From Streptomyces sp. NBS 14/10 (GTDB lineage Bacteria > Actinomycetota > Actinomycetes > Streptomycetales > Streptomycetaceae): a stretch of DNA of 64,000 nucleotides. The translations under genes and the position numbers were made by a program. The notes below the pieces were generated by a model, which saw only the letters and a list, made by a program, of their open reading frames with translations, did not search any database and was not told the DNA's origin. The stretch is taken from NCBI RefSeq assembly GCF_002224125.1, contig NZ_NCSM01000007.1, positions 669,371 to 733,370 on the forward strand. Direction: 5' to 3'. Of the stretch, positions 54,754 to 64,000 are shown piece after piece; position 1 is the first letter of the stretch, and each line of letters opens with the position of its first letter.

Positions 54754-56040
54754 TTACGCGCTCTTCTCGTGGCGCTCGCCCGGCTCGCTGCCGCGGCTGC
54801 GCGGCACGAGGGTCGGGTTGACGTTGGAGTGGACGACGTCCTCGGTGATGACGACGCGGGCGACGTCCTTGCGGGACGGCACCTCGTACATCGCCGACAT
54901 CAGGACCTCTTCGATGATGGCGCGCAGGCCACGCGCGCCGGTGCCGCGCAGGATCGCCTGGTCGGCGATGGCCTCCAGGGCGGGGCGGTCGAAGTGGAGC
55001 TCCACGCCGTCGAGTTCGAAGAGCCGCTGGTACTGCTTGACCAGCGCGTTCCGCGGCTCAACGAGGATCTGCAGCAGCGCCTCGCGGTCCAGGTTGTGGA
55101 CGGAGGTGATGACGGGGAGGCGGCCGATGAACTCCGGGATCATCCCGAACTTCACCAGGTCCTCCGGCATGACCTCCTGGAACTGGTCGCTCGCCTCGAT
55201 CTCGCGCTTGGAGCGGATCGTGGCGCCGAAGCCGATGCCCTTGGCGCCGGCCCGCGACTCGATGAGCTTTTCCAGACCCGCGAAGGCACCGCCCACGATG
55301 AACAGCACGTTCGTCGTGTCGATCTGGATGAACTCCTGGTGCGGGTGTTTGCGGCCGCCCTGCGGCGGCACCGAGGCGGTGGTGCCTTCCAGGATCTTCA
55401 GCAGCGCCTGCTGAACGCCCTCGCCGGAGACATCACGGGTGATCGAGGGGTTCTCGCTCTTGCGGGCCACCTTGTCGATCTCGTCGATGTAGATGATGCC
55501 CGTCTCGGCCTTCTTGACGTCGTAGTCGGAGGCCTGGATCAGCTTCAGGAGAATGTTCTCCACGTCCTCGCCGACATAGCCCGCCTCGGTGAGGGCGGTG
55601 GCGTCGGCGATGGCGAAGGGGACGTTCAGCATCCGGGCGAGGGTCTGCGCCAGCAGGGTCTTACCGGAGCCGGTCGGGCCGAGAAGCAGGATGTTGGACT
55701 TCGCCAACTCGATGCCGTCGTCCCGGTTGTGAGCGCTGTTCTCGCCCGCCTGAACCCGCTTGTAGTGGTTGTAGACGGCGACGGAAAGCGCCTTTTTCGC
55801 GGCCTCCTGGCCGACGACATAGCCCTCGAGGAACTCGTAGATCTCACGCGGCTTGGGAAGTTCCTCCCAGCGCACCTCGGAGGTCTCGGCGAGCTCTTCC
55901 TCGATGATCTCGTTGCAGAGATCGATGCACTCATCGCAGATGTACACACCCGGGCCCGCGATGAGCTTCTTCACCTGCTTCTGGCTCTTCCCGCAGAACG
56001 AGCACTTGAGCAGGTCGCCGCCGTCACCGATGCGTGCCAC
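54754..56040 (-). CDS. clpX: ATP-dependent protease ATPase subunit ClpX
   Basis: A 428-residue AAA+ unfoldase feeding ClpP. The N-terminal zinc-binding domain has C13, C16, C35 and C38 (KCSFCGK ... YICDEC), Walker A GPTGSGKT (residues 121-128), Walker B IIYIDEID and the ClpP-contacting IGF loop (KGIGFGATI). GTG 56040 is the start. It lies downstream of the two clpP genes on the same strand with about 180 bases between, so it may have its own promoter. Confidence 0.97.
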   Translation of the reverse strand: MARIGDGGDLLKCSFCGKSQKQVKKLIAGPGVYICDECIDLCNEIIEEELAETSEVRWEELPKPREIYEFLEGYVVGQEAAKKALSVAVYNHYKRVQAGENSAHNRDDGIELAKSNILLLGPTGSGKTLLAQTLARMLNVPFAIADATALTEAGYVGEDVENILLKLIQASDYDVKKAETGIIYIDEIDKVARKSENPSITRDVSGEGVQQALLKILEGTTASVPPQGGRKHPHQEFIQIDTTNVLFIVGGAFAGLEKLIESRAGAKGIGFGATIRSKREIEASDQFQEVMPEDLVKFGMIPEFIGRLPVITSVHNLDREALLQILVEPRNALVKQYQRLFELDGVELHFDRPALEAIADQAILRGTGARGLRAIIEEVLMSAMYEVPSRKDVARVVITEDVVHSNVNPTLVPRSRGSEPGERHEKSA

Positions 56041-56219
56041 GAGGTGATTCCCCTTCGCCTTGGATCCGCTCAGTTTCGCGAATCCGGGTGCTTGCGCTGC
56101 GCTTTCTGCTTCTGTTACCGGGGGGCCGACCCCAGCCCCCTATGACGGTACCTTGCCCAGGGCCCGGTTCGGGCCCCCCTTGGCCCTACTCGGTACAAGG
56201 GGGGCGCCGATACCGGAGT

Positions 56220-56891
56220 TCAGCCCAGGCCCACCGACGTCTTGCGGGTCGAGACGATCTGGTCGATCAGACCGTACGACAGCGATTCCTCGGCCGTGAG
56301 GATCTTGTCCCGCTCGATGTCGTCGCGGATCTTCTCGATCGGCGTCGTGGAGTGCTTGGCCAGCATTTCCTCGAGCTGCGAACGCATCCGCAGGATCTCG
56401 TTGGCCGCGATCTCCAGGTCGGAGACCTGACCGCGGCCGGTCTCGCTGTACGGCTGGTGGATCAGCACACGGGCGTTCGGCAGCGCCATCCGCTTACCGG
56501 GCGTGCCGGCGGAGAGCAGCACGGCCGCGGCGGAGGCCGCCTGGCCCATGCAGACCGTCTGGATGTCGGGCTTCACGAACTGCATCGTGTCGTAAATGGC
56601 GGTCAGCGCGGTGAACGAGCCGCCGGGCGAGTTGATGTAGATCGAGATGTCGCGGTCGGGGTCCATCGACTCCAGGCACAGCAGCTGCGCCATGACGTCG
56701 TTGGCGGAGGCGTCGTCGATCTGCACGCCGAGGAAGATCACGCGCTCTTCGAAGAGCTTCGCGTACGGGTCGTACTCCCGGATGCCCTGGGAGGTCCGCT
56801 CGACGAAGCGCGGGACGACATAACGGGCCTCGGCCTGCGGGCCGGCGTAGCGGCCGTACAGACCGCTGCCGGGGAAGTTCTGGGTGTTCAC
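56220..56891 (-). CDS. clpP2: ATP-dependent Clp protease proteolytic subunit ClpP2
   Basis: A 223-residue serine peptidase. The catalytic Ser is in [13 protein letters not shown], His in VLIHQPYSE and Asp in [10 protein letters not shown]. The N-terminus ([18 protein letters not shown]) is longer than in ClpP1. GTG 56891 has AGGA at 8 bases; GTG 56897 is the alternative. It follows clpP1 by about 50 bases and forms a mixed tetradecamer with it in actinobacteria. The name is by position and similarity. Confidence 0.95.
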   Translation of the reverse strand: MNTQNFPGSGLYGRYAGPQAEARYVVPRFVERTSQGIREYDPYAKLFEERVIFLGVQIDDASANDVMAQLLCLESMDPDRDISIYINSPGGSFTALTAIYDTMQFVKPDIQTVCMGQAASAAAVLLSAGTPGKRMALPNARVLIHQPYSETGRGQVSDLEIAANEILRMRSQLEEMLAKHSTTPIEKIRDDIERDKILTAEESLSYGLIDQIVSTRKTSVGLG

Positions 56892-56943
56892 ATGCACCGT
56901 CCTGGTGATGAGCAGTGGGCTGGGTCGGCTGGGAGCGGGCGGC

Positions 56944-57558
56944 TCAGGCCCCGGTGCCGCCACCGCCCGGGATGTGTGCGGCGGAGGCGATGACCTCGTC
57001 GACCAAGCCGTACGCCTTGGCCTCCTCGGCCGAGAACCAACGGTCGCGGTCCGAGTCGCGAGTGATCTGCTCAACGGTCTGGCCGGTGTGGAACGCGGTC
57101 AGGTCGGCCATCTTCTTCTTCGTGCGCAGCAGCTGCTCGGCGTGGATCTTGATGTCCGACGCGGAGCCCGCCAGGCCCGCGGACGGCTGGTGGATCAGGA
57201 TCTCGGCGTTCGGCAGCGCGAAGCGCTTACCGGGGGTGCCCGCGCTCAGCAGGAACTGGCCCATCGAGGCGGCGAGGCCCATGGCGATGGTGATCACGTC
57301 GTTCTTGATGTACTGCATGGTGTCGTAGATCGCCATGCCGGCCGTGATCGAGCCGCCCGGAGAGTTGATGTAAAGGTTGATGTCCTTGTCCGGCTCCGCT
57401 GCGAGCAGCAGCAGCTGCGCGGTGATCTTGTTGGCGATGTCGTCGTCGACCGGCTGGCCGAGGAAGATGATCCGCTCACCGAGCAGCCGGTTGTAGACCT
57501 GGTCGCCGAGGCCTCCGAAGGTCGGCTCGCCGGCGGCGGAAGGCATCGTATTCGTCAC
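56944..57558 (-). CDS. clpP1: ATP-dependent Clp protease proteolytic subunit ClpP1
   Basis: A 204-residue serine peptidase with catalytic Ser in [13 protein letters not shown], His in [10 protein letters not shown] and Asp in [11 protein letters not shown]. Start GTG 57558 has AGGTGG about six bases upstream; ATG 57546 is possible. It heads the clpP1-clpP2 operon. A ClgR-like box about 170 bases upstream matches the known activation of this operon by ClgR in Streptomyces. Confidence 0.96.
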   Translation of the reverse strand: MTNTMPSAAGEPTFGGLGDQVYNRLLGERIIFLGQPVDDDIANKITAQLLLLAAEPDKDINLYINSPGGSITAGMAIYDTMQYIKNDVITIAMGLAASMGQFLLSAGTPGKRFALPNAEILIHQPSAGLAGSASDIKIHAEQLLRTKKKMADLTAFHTGQTVEQITRDSDRDRWFSAEEAKAYGLVDEVIASAAHIPGGGGTGA

Positions 57559-57724
57559 GTATCCACCTGCTCGTCTCTGACGGCGACTGGCCGTCTCAGC
57601 GTCTTCTTCTGGGACGCGGGGGCGTAACCGCCGGTATGCTCCGGCGGGCTCGTGGGACTCCCCTGCCCTCGTATCTACGGACCCTAACGCGCTGGTCGGC
57701 GGCGGCCATCCCGCATCAGGAACT

Positions 57725-57741
57725 GTTCGCTCTGAGCGCAG
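57725..57741 (-). promoter_or_regulatory. ClgR-like binding site upstream of clpP1
   Basis: GTTCGC-TCTGA-GCGCAG fits the ClgR pattern GTTCGC-5N-GCG. ClgR is the known activator of clpP1clpP2 in Streptomyces. The right half deviates from a full dyad. Confidence 0.6.
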
Positions 57742-57863
57742 GTTCCGGCCGGTGGCGGGGGTGCGTGGGGGGGGCCGGGCGCGGGCTTACGAGGCGGGGG
57801 CCGCAACGGGGCGCGGGGGCCGCCCAGGGCGCCTCACAGGGGCCGCCAGGGGCCCGTGGAACC

Positions 57864-57905
57864 ACGAACGGGCCCGGACGCGCTCAGACGTTCGGACCCG
57901 TTCGT
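57864..57905 (-). terminator. Terminator after tig
   Basis: ACGAACGGG...CCCGTTCGT arms (57864-57876 with 57893-57905) pair on the minus strand with one G-U. The hairpin lies about 30 bases past the tig stop. Confidence 0.75.
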
Positions 57906-57933
57906 ATGCGGGCTGCGGAGGACGGCCGGGCGA

Positions 57934-59373
57934 TCAGCCCTCGGCCTTGTCCCCACCCTTGTCGGCCTCGGCGACCTCGGCGGCCGGCTCGGCCTCGTTG
58001 TCGGACTCCTCGGCGGCCGGCTCCTCGGAGGTGGCCTCGACGGTCTCGCCGGTCTCGTCCTCGTCGTCGTCGAGGTCGACCGTCTCGCCCTTGTCGTCGA
58101 CCACCTTGGCGGCCTCGACCACGACCGCGAGGGCCTTGCCCCGGGCGACCTCGCCCACGAGCATCGGCACCTGGCCACCCTCGACGACGGCCTGGGCGAA
58201 CTGGTCCGGGCTCATACCGGAGGACTGCGCGCGGCGCATCAGGTGCTCGGTGAGCTCCTCCTGGCCGACGGACAGCTTCTCCTTGTTGACCAGCTCGTCG
58301 AGCACGAACTGGGTCTTGATGCCCTTCTCGGCCTGCTCCTTGAGCTCGGCCTCGAACTCGTCGGCGGTCTTCTCCTGCATCTCCAGGTAGGCGTCGAGGG
58401 TCAGACCCATCTGGCCGAGCTGGTGGTGCTCCAGGTTGTGCTTACGGGTCTGGATCTCGTCCTCGAGAAGCTTCTCGGGGATCGGGACCTCGACCAGCTC
58501 CAGCAGGGCGTCCAGCACCTTCTCCTGGGCCTGGGTGGCCTGGTCGAACTTCTTCGACCGCTCCAGGCGCGTACGGGTGTCGCCGCGCAGCTCCTCGAGG
58601 GTGTCGAACTCGCTCGCCAGCTGGGCGAAGTCGTCGTCCAGCTCGGGCAGCTCGCGGGCCTTGACCTCGGAGACCTTGACCGAGACCTCGGCCTCCTTGC
58701 CCTTGGCGGAGCCGCCCTTGAGCTCGGAGGTGAAGGTGGCGGAGCCGCCGGCCTCCAGGCCGGTGACCGCCTCGTCAATGCCCTCGAGCAGCTCACCGGA
58801 GCCGATCGTGTAGTTGACGCCGTTGGCCACGCCGTCCTCGAGGACCTCGCCCTCGACCTTGGCCTCGAGGTCGACGACCACGATGTCGCCCTCGGCGGCG
58901 GCGCGCTCGACCGCGCTGGTGGTGGCGAAGCGGTCGCGCAGCTGCTCGACGGCCTTGTCGATGTCCTCGTCCGAGACCTCGACGGAGTCGACAGTGACCT
59001 CGATGCCGGAGTAGTCCGGGATCTCGACCGTCGGGCGTACGTCCACCTCGGCCGTGAAGGCCAGCAGCTCGTTGTCCTTGAGCTCGGTGATGTCGACCTC
59101 GGGCTGGCCGAGCGGGTTCAGCTCACCCTCGTTGACCGCCTCGGTGTAGAACTTCGGGAGCGCGTCGTTGACGGCCTCCTCCAGCACGGCGCCGCGGCCG
59201 AACCGCTGGTCGATGACACGGGCCGGGATCTTGCCCTTGCGGAAGCCGGGCACCGTGACCTGCTGGTTGATCTTCTTGTACGCCGCGTCGAGGCTGGGCT
59301 TGAGCTCCTCGAAGGGCACCTCGACAGTGAGCCGAACCCGGGTCGGGTTCAGGGTCTCCACGGCGCTCTTCAC
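57934..59373 (-). CDS. tig: Trigger factor
   Basis: A 479-residue ribosome-bound chaperone and peptidyl-prolyl isomerase. It has the ribosome-binding signature [20 protein letters not shown] near residue 42, an FKBP-type domain (about 150-245), and the C-terminal chaperone arms. The last 45 residues are acidic ([14 protein letters not shown] and onward), common in actinobacteria. Start ATG 59373. It lies upstream of clpP1-clpP2-clpX, the usual tig-clpP-clpX order. Confidence 0.97.
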   Translation of the reverse strand: MKSAVETLNPTRVRLTVEVPFEELKPSLDAAYKKINQQVTVPGFRKGKIPARVIDQRFGRGAVLEEAVNDALPKFYTEAVNEGELNPLGQPEVDITELKDNELLAFTAEVDVRPTVEIPDYSGIEVTVDSVEVSDEDIDKAVEQLRDRFATTSAVERAAAEGDIVVVDLEAKVEGEVLEDGVANGVNYTIGSGELLEGIDEAVTGLEAGGSATFTSELKGGSAKGKEAEVSVKVSEVKARELPELDDDFAQLASEFDTLEELRGDTRTRLERSKKFDQATQAQEKVLDALLELVEVPIPEKLLEDEIQTRKHNLEHHQLGQMGLTLDAYLEMQEKTADEFEAELKEQAEKGIKTQFVLDELVNKEKLSVGQEELTEHLMRRAQSSGMSPDQFAQAVVEGGQVPMLVGEVARGKALAVVVEAAKVVDDKGETVDLDDDEDETGETVEATSEEPAAEESDNEAEPAAEVAEADKGGDKAEG

Positions 59374-59541
59374 GGTTCGGTCTCCTTGGGGCTGACTTCT
59401 TGGTGTTCTGCTGCGTTGCCGTCGTGCGTTTCAGCGGATCGCGCCCGGCAGAGAAAGTCACAGACGCGCAGCTTGCATAGTAACCGCACGCATGACGCGG
59501 CCCACAATGCGATCTTGCGCTCATGACAAACGTGATGGTGG

Positions 59542-59615
59542 TCGGGGTGGCCGGATTCGAACCGACGACCTTCCGCTCCCAAAGCGGACGCGCTACCAAG
59601 CTGCGCCACACCCCG
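59542..59615 (-). tRNA. tRNA-Pro (anticodon TGG)
   Basis: The 74-nt minus-strand sequence has acceptor stem CGGGGTG/CACCCCG, anticodon arm TCCGC-TTTGGGA-GCGGA (anticodon TGG) and T-loop TTCGAAT. CCA is not encoded. Confidence 0.95.
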
Positions 59616-59788
59616 CCGGTGCGACACGTAGGGTACATGCCCGCGCAGGCCCCGGCTGCCGCTTTTTCGACTGGTGGGCAAGGGTGTGCGGGATGTGGTG
59701 CGGACCCGCTACGATGCTTCCCGTGCCGCGGGTCGAGCGATCACGCTCGGCGGCCGCGCCCGGGACATCCGGCGAGGCGGCGGCACAG

Positions 59789-59859
59789 GCGGGCGTAGCT
59801 CAATGGTAGAGCCCCAGTCTTCCAAACTGGCTACGCGGGTTCGATTCCCGTCGCCCGCT
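59789..59859 (+). tRNA. tRNA-Gly (anticodon TCC)
   Basis: The 71-nt plus-strand sequence has acceptor stem GCGGGCG/CGCCCGC, anticodon arm CCAGT-CTTCCAA-ACTGG (anticodon TCC) and T-loop TTCGATT. Here the CCA end is encoded (59860-59862). Confidence 0.95.
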
Positions 59860-59920
59860 CCATGCCTCATGGCCCGGTTGCTCGGGGTTTCCCCCGGCGC
59901 CGGGCCGTATGCGTTTCGGG

Positions 59921-60115
59921 TCAGATGTCGATTTCGCTGATCGAGTGCGACACCGAGTCGAGGAAGTCCTGGATGTTCGGCGCCAGGTCGGACGATGCGA
60001 GCAGGAACCCGAAGAGCGCCGCCACGACGGCGGGCCCCGGTTTGATCTTGCCGTTGCGCACCATCAGCACAAGGATGATGCCCACCAGCACCACCAAAGA
60101 CACAGATATGACCAC
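59921..60115 (-). CDS. Small single-pass membrane protein (64 aa)
   Basis: GTG 60115 opens a 64-residue frame with an N-terminal membrane segment (VVLVGIILVLMVRNGK), a short cytoplasmic basic part, a second hydrophobic stretch (AVVAALFGFLLASS) and an acidic end (DFLDSVSHSISEIDI). Coding bias is good. It is transcribed toward tRNA-Gly. Function unknown; small proteins of this kind are common in streptomycetes. Confidence 0.65.
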   Translation of the reverse strand: MVISVSLVVLVGIILVLMVRNGKIKPGPAVVAALFGFLLASSDLAPNIQDFLDSVSHSISEIDI

Positions 60116-60737
60116 GCCTGATCACACACCCTCGGTCGCTACGCATCTCACCGGCCCGGAAGCACGCGACCTCGCACACCCCCGCAACACCATCGTGCCA
60201 TCAACTCCCGCCGCGCTGGAGCCGCGTGGCGGGAACCGCAGGCCCGTCGCCCCGCAGCTCATCTACCCACTGAGGGGCCCGTCGATGCGGCGCCGGACGA
60301 GCCCGGCACTCGTGACGCCGCCCACAATTCGAGGACCTGCCCGACGATCAGAATTGGACTTGATCACATAGTCCGGCGGGAAATTCCAAATGCGCGGCGA
60401 GCCCGTTTCTGCGAGTCGGCGGGTAACGACAAAGCGCCAATGAACCAGACATTCCGCCAGAGCCGCCTGCGGGTCATATGTCGCCATTTAAGCGGGATGA
60501 AACCCGACAGATCGGGCACCTTGGGGGCGCCACGCGGCCCACTCGGATCGCTTTGTCGACTTAGTCTCCACGGATGTATGCGTCTGCCATGTATGCGATA
60601 GGCAACAAAGAACTGAACGAGGTTTTACGCAATAGAGGTTTCGGGGCTATCGTGCCTCAGATGTTCCACGCTGCCATCACTCCCCGGCGCGCAGTGTGGT
60701 CCCGGGTTGTCTCCCCCAGTTCCTGGTGGGAGGGCCT
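60116..60737. other. Intergenic region with low-GC patches
   Basis: No gene is confidently supported here. A possible minus-strand frame at 60263-60487 (MATYDPQAALAECLV...) lacks a ribosome site. The right part (60541-60660) is distinctly AT-richer, with a direct repeat ATGTATGCG at 60574-60582 and 60589-60597, and probably carries the acyltransferase promoter. Confidence 0.5.
60710..60733. repeat. Dispersed intergenic hairpin, copy 2, covering a ribosome site
   Basis: It matches 44030-44053 at 20 of 24 positions. The right arm (GGTGGGAGG) is the ribosome-binding site of the acyltransferase gene, which would be masked when the hairpin forms. Confidence 0.6.
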
Positions 60738-61919
60738 GTGACCAACTCCCTGCGCCCGCACGGTTATCAGCGGGCACCGCTCCCCCCGGCCCGGGAGGCG
60801 GAGCCCTCTCCCCCCACACCGCACCGCGACACAGCAGGGCATCAGACGGGTCCGCCGACCGCCCCGACCGGGTCCAAGCCCAAACAGCGGGACGCGTTCT
60901 TCGACAACGCCAAGTACCTCGCGATCGTCCTGGTCGCCATGGGCCATGCGTGGGAGCCGCTGACGGACTACAGCCGGACCGCCGAAGCGCTCTACATGAC
61001 GCTCTACACGTTCCACATGCCGGCGTTCATCCTCATCTCCGGCTACTTCTCGCGCAGCTTCGACATGCGGCCCGACCGGCTCAAGCGGCTCATCACCGGT
61101 ATCGCGGTGCCGTATCTGGTCTTCGAGATCGCGTACACCTTCTTCAAGCGCTGGGCGGACGACGACCCCACGTACGACTTCAGCCTGCTGGACCCGTGGT
61201 ACCTCACCTGGTTCCTGATCGCGCTGTTCGTCTGGCGGATGACCACCCCGATCTGGAAGATCATCCGCTGGCCCATCCCGCTCTCACTGGCCATCGCGAC
61301 CCTCGCCTCGGTCTCCCCCGACATCGGTGACGACCTCGATCTGCAGCGGGTGCTGCAGTTCCTGCCGTTCTTCGTGGTCGGGCTGCAGATGAAGCCGGAG
61401 CACTTCCAGAAGCTGCGCGGGCGCCGGATGCGGATCCTGGCCCTGCCGGTGTTCGCCTGCGCGTTCGTGTTCGCCTACTGGGCGGGCCCCCGGATGAACT
61501 CGGCGTGGTTCTACCGCCGCGACAGCGTTCAGGAGCTGGCCGCGGCGCCGTGGACCGGGCCGGTGATGACCCTCGCGCTCTTCGGCTGCTCGATGGTGCT
61601 GGTCGCCTGCTTCTTCGCCTGGGTGCCGCGGCGCCGGATGTGGTTCACCGCCCTGGGCGCCGGAACCCTGTACGGGTATCTGCTGCACGGCTTCCTCGCC
61701 AAGGGCTCCCGCTTCTGGGGCTGGTACGACGCGAACCCGTGGACCCATGAGCCGCTGGGCGAGATCGTCGTCACCATCATCGCCGCGACCGTGATCACGC
61801 TGCTGTGCACCCCACCCGTACAGCGCCTCTTCCGGTTCGTGATGGAGCCGAAGATGGTCTGGGCGTTCCGGAAGGACCCGGCCGAACAGGCCCGTAAGCG
61901 CACCACCACGGCGGCCTGA
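60738..61919 (+). CDS. Acyltransferase family 3 membrane protein
   Basis: A 393-residue protein from GTG 60738 (VTNSLRPHGYQ), with GGGAGGG just upstream. A Pro-rich cytoplasmic head (about 55 residues) precedes the acyltransferase-3 core: FFDNAKYLAIVLVAMGHAWE (catalytic-type His after the first helix), FILISGYFSRS, and about ten membrane segments. Such proteins transfer acetyl or other acyl groups to sugars or surface polymers. No neighbour tells the substrate. The last 25 residues are charged. Confidence 0.88.
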   Translation: MTNSLRPHGYQRAPLPPAREAEPSPPTPHRDTAGHQTGPPTAPTGSKPKQRDAFFDNAKYLAIVLVAMGHAWEPLTDYSRTAEALYMTLYTFHMPAFILISGYFSRSFDMRPDRLKRLITGIAVPYLVFEIAYTFFKRWADDDPTYDFSLLDPWYLTWFLIALFVWRMTTPIWKIIRWPIPLSLAIATLASVSPDIGDDLDLQRVLQFLPFFVVGLQMKPEHFQKLRGRRMRILALPVFACAFVFAYWAGPRMNSAWFYRRDSVQELAAAPWTGPVMTLALFGCSMVLVACFFAWVPRRRMWFTALGAGTLYGYLLHGFLAKGSRFWGWYDANPWTHEPLGEIVVTIIAATVITLLCTPPVQRLFRFVMEPKMVWAFRKDPAEQARKRTTTAA

Positions 61920-62043
61920 CCGCCTCGTATCCGAGCGGCAACCGCCCGACCCGAGCACGGCACAAGGCCGCGCCAGGACCGTCGTACACGGCCCCGGCGC
62001 GGCCTTCGCCGTCTCCGGCCTTCGCTGTCTCCCGTCTCCCGTC

Positions 62044-64000
62044 TCAGCCGGCCCGTCCGCGGCGGAGCACCGCCCGGGCGGGCAGCCCCGTCGCGAGCAG
62101 GCCCAGCGCCACTGCGGCGCCCGCGAACCCCCCGTACGTCAGCGGCGGCAGATACGGGTCCTCGCCGGTCAGGCCGCGCACCATCGGGACGAGCGTCGCC
62201 AGCGCGATCGCCGTGCCGAGCACGACCCCCGCGATCACCACCAGCAGCGCCTCCCAGCGCACCATTCCCAGGACCTGCCGCCGCGTCGACCCGATCAGCC
62301 GCAGCATGCCCAGCTCCCGGCGGCGGTCCAGGACGGTCATCACCAGCGTGTTGGCGGCGGCGACGGCCGCGAAACCGCCGAGGACCGCGGCCATGACGGT
62401 GTTGGCCCAGACGTTGAGCTCGTCCTCCCTGTCCCGGGCCGCCGCATAGCCGCCGGGCCCGGTGACCTCGCCGAGGGGGCGGAGCGCTGCCGCGACGGCC
62501 GCCGGGTCGGCGCTCTTGTCGTCCCGTACCAGCACATGGCTGTCGAAGGCCGAGGTCACATGGGTGGCCAGCGCCGCGCGGGGCAGTGTGACCGCCGCCA
62601 GGCCCAGCCCCCGCCCGTACGTCGCGACGACCTTCGGCGCGACGGCCGTGCCGTCCGGCAGGTACATCCGGAGCCGGTCGCCGACCTTCACATGCGCCGC
62701 GGACGCGAGGCTCGCGTCCACGGCCACCGTGGAGCGGCCGAGTGTGGCCAGGCTGCCCGTACGGACGTCGAGGTCCTGGACCGCCGCCAGATCGCGGCCG
62801 GTCCCGGAGACCCCCTGCGCCGACGCGTTCTCCAGCCATGCCCCGTCGCCCGAGCCCCTGGGTACCAGGACGCCGGTGCGCAGCACTCCGACCGCCGACG
62901 CCACTCCCCGGACGGAGCCGGCGCGGGCCACGGCGTCGGCGGGCAGGCCGCCGGGCGCGGAGAGGACGTGGTCGGCGACGACGCCCGCGCGCCGCTGCCC
63001 GTCCGTCGCATGGGCCTCGCTGGTGTTCATGAACACCAGCGTCGAGGCGAAGGCCATGGCGAGCACGAGCGGGGTGATCGCCGAGGCCAGGCGGCGGGCG
63101 TTGGCCCAGGCGTTGGCGGCGGCCAGGGCGGCCGGGGCCCGGCCGGCCCGCAGCGGCAGGCCGACCAGCCAGGCGCAGCCGCGGGCGACGAACGGGCCGA
63201 GCAGCCCGACGGCCAGCATGAACAGCATCACCACGCCCAGTGCGGCGTTGGCCGCGTCGTCCCCCGACGCCGCGGCCGCCACGCCCGTCAGCACACCGCC
63301 GCCGGCCAGGGCCGCGACGCCCAGCAGCGTCCGGATCACCCCCGGGCGGAACGGCTCGGCCGCCGCCTCGCCGAGCGCCTGGCCCGGCTTGATCCGGGCC
63401 GGTCTGCGGGCCGCCGCCAGGCCCGCGAGCAGCGCGGCGAGCAGCCCCGCGCCGACCGCGCTGACCAGCGGGATCCAGGAGACCGAGAGCTCCACCCCGG
63501 CCGGGATCGCGCCCCGGTCGCGGAGTTCTCCGAACCACCAGTGCGCGAGCGCCATACCGGGCAGCGTGCCGAGCGCGCCCGCGAGCGGGGCGACCAGCAG
63601 CGCCTCGGTGGCGATGGACCGGCGGATCTGGCGCGGGGTGGCGCCGACCGCACGCAGCAGTGCGATCTCGCGGCCGCGCTGGCCGATGGAGAGCGCGGTG
63701 GTACCGGCGGTGGTGAAGATCGCGACCATGGTGGCGATCCCGCCGAAGGAGCCCCCGATCCCCTCCAGCAGCTCCTTGGCCCCGTCGAGACCGGGCTCCC
63801 GGGCGGCGCCGCGCCCGTCGCCGGTGTGCACGCGGGCGGCGGGCACCGCCTTGAGTGCGCGTTTGAGGTCGGCCGCCAGGGCGCCGGGGGCGGTGCCGGG
63901 TCCGGGGCGGACGAGGACGGCGTCGACGGTGCCGGGGTGGCCGGACAGAGCCCCCGCCTGGGAGTCGGTGAACCAGACGGTGGGCCCGGAGTCCTGGGCG
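62044..64000 (-). CDS. FtsX/MacB-type ABC transporter permease (5' end beyond window)
   Basis: The frame is open from the right window edge to 62044, so the true start lies outside. Two FtsX domains are visible. The first is around LLEGIGGSFGGIATMVAIFTT with the coupling-loop motif GQRGREIALLRAVGATPRQI. The second is near the C-terminus with VLDRRRELGMLRLIGSTRRQ. A large extracytoplasmic region follows the internal membrane segments, ending KLxxRG-type basic residues at the C-terminus. Related permeases export lipids or peptides or control wall hydrolases, and need an ATPase subunit, likely encoded just outside. Confidence 0.9.
   Translation of the reverse strand, partial: AQDSGPTVWFTDSQAGALSGHPGTVDAVLVRPGPGTAPGALAADLKRALKAVPAARVHTGDGRGAAREPGLDGAKELLEGIGGSFGGIATMVAIFTTAGTTALSIGQRGREIALLRAVGATPRQIRRSIATEALLVAPLAGALGTLPGMALAHWWFGELRDRGAIPAGVELSVSWIPLVSAVGAGLLAALLAGLAAARRPARIKPGQALGEAAAEPFRPGVIRTLLGVAALAGGGVLTGVAAAASGDDAANAALGVVMLFMLAVGLLGPFVARGCAWLVGLPLRAGRAPAALAAANAWANARRLASAITPLVLAMAFASTLVFMNTSEAHATDGQRRAGVVADHVLSAPGGLPADAVARAGSVRGVASAVGVLRTGVLVPRGSGDGAWLENASAQGVSGTGRDLAAVQDLDVRTGSLATLGRSTVAVDASLASAAHVKVGDRLRMYLPDGTAVAPKVVATYGRGLGLAAVTLPRAALATHVTSAFDSHVLVRDDKSADPAAVAAALRPLGEVTGPGGYAAARDREDELNVWANTVMAAVLGGFAAVAAANTLVMTVLDRRRELGMLRLIGSTRRQVLGMVRWEALLVVIAGVVLGTAIALATLVPMVRGLTGEDPYLPPLTYGGFAGAAVALGLLATGLPARAVLRRGRAG

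Larger units (their letters stand above)
57559..57933. promoter_or_regulatory. clpP1-clpP2 promoter region and tig 3' end
   Basis: This 375-base gap carries the tig terminator and, nearer clpP1, a ClgR-like box. No gene is seen. Confidence 0.6.

Noticed and set aside
60263..60487. Minus-strand frame of 74 codons
   Set aside because: Composition is protein-like (MATYDPQAALAECLVHW...) but there is no ribosome site and the end is low in information; left as part of the intergenic description.

Overview
The window is high-GC actinobacterial chromosome, almost certainly Streptomyces. The base composition and codon bias (G/C in third positions) fit, and so do the many GTG starts and the gene order. 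That order (comEC-comEA-degV-leuS, then pgm-like/rsfS/LCP/nadD, proA-proB, obg-rpmA-rplU-rne, rodA-mrdA-mreDCB, ndk-folC-valS, clpX-clpP-clpP-tig) is, from memory, the conserved core arrangement around the S. coelicolor SCO2567-SCO2621 region. Most genes lie on the minus strand, so transcription mainly runs right to left.

Layout. 1-3308: competence-type DNA uptake genes (comEC partial, comEA), a DegV protein and a small membrane protein. 3386-6821: leuS with a strong downstream terminator and, upstream, a leucine-rich leader peptide plus attenuator hairpin, then tRNA-Ala. 6946-9988: an accessory cassette (small Cys protein, MFS exporter, divergent MmyB-type regulator) ending at a second, identical tRNA-Ala. 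10080-14189: histidine phosphatase (apparent CTG start), rsfS, LCP cell-wall ligase, nadD and two very small membrane proteins. 14279-17349: M48 protease beside two membrane proteins that share an N-terminal motif. 17506-20908: proA, a hypothetical and proB (with a Gly-Pro-Ser-rich insertion). 21321-23432: teichoic-acid-type glycerophosphotransferase. 23586-30289: obg, rpmA, rplU and a very large repeat-rich RNase E. 30509-35052: two radical-SAM-associated genes and a CYTH-CHAD protein. 35113-41324: the elongation/sporulation wall cluster rodA, mrdA, mreD, mreC, mreB. 41612-48439: ndk, DUF4233, folC, a second PBP and valS.

48562-51506 carries three tandem plus-strand paralogues of Pro/Gln/Tyr/Gly-rich single-pass proteins. 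51571-54650 looks like an accessory insertion (MFS protein, AT-rich inverted repeat, Scr1-type XRE regulator plus DUF397 protein). It is bounded by two related copies of a roughly 70-bp segment that contains the terminator. 54754-59373 is the proteolysis/chaperone block clpX, two clpP genes and tig, with a ClgR-like box upstream of the clpP pair. 59542-59859 holds tRNA-Pro and tRNA-Gly. The right end has a small membrane protein, an acyltransferase-3 protein and a truncated FtsX/MacB-type ABC permease.

The best leads for something undescribed are the flanked insertion with its AT-rich inverted repeat, the three-gene paralogue family, the leuS attenuator, the duplicated mrdA translation-start segment, the RNase E repeat architecture and the CTG start of the phosphatase gene. 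No rRNA, CRISPR array, insertion sequence with transposase or replication origin was seen.
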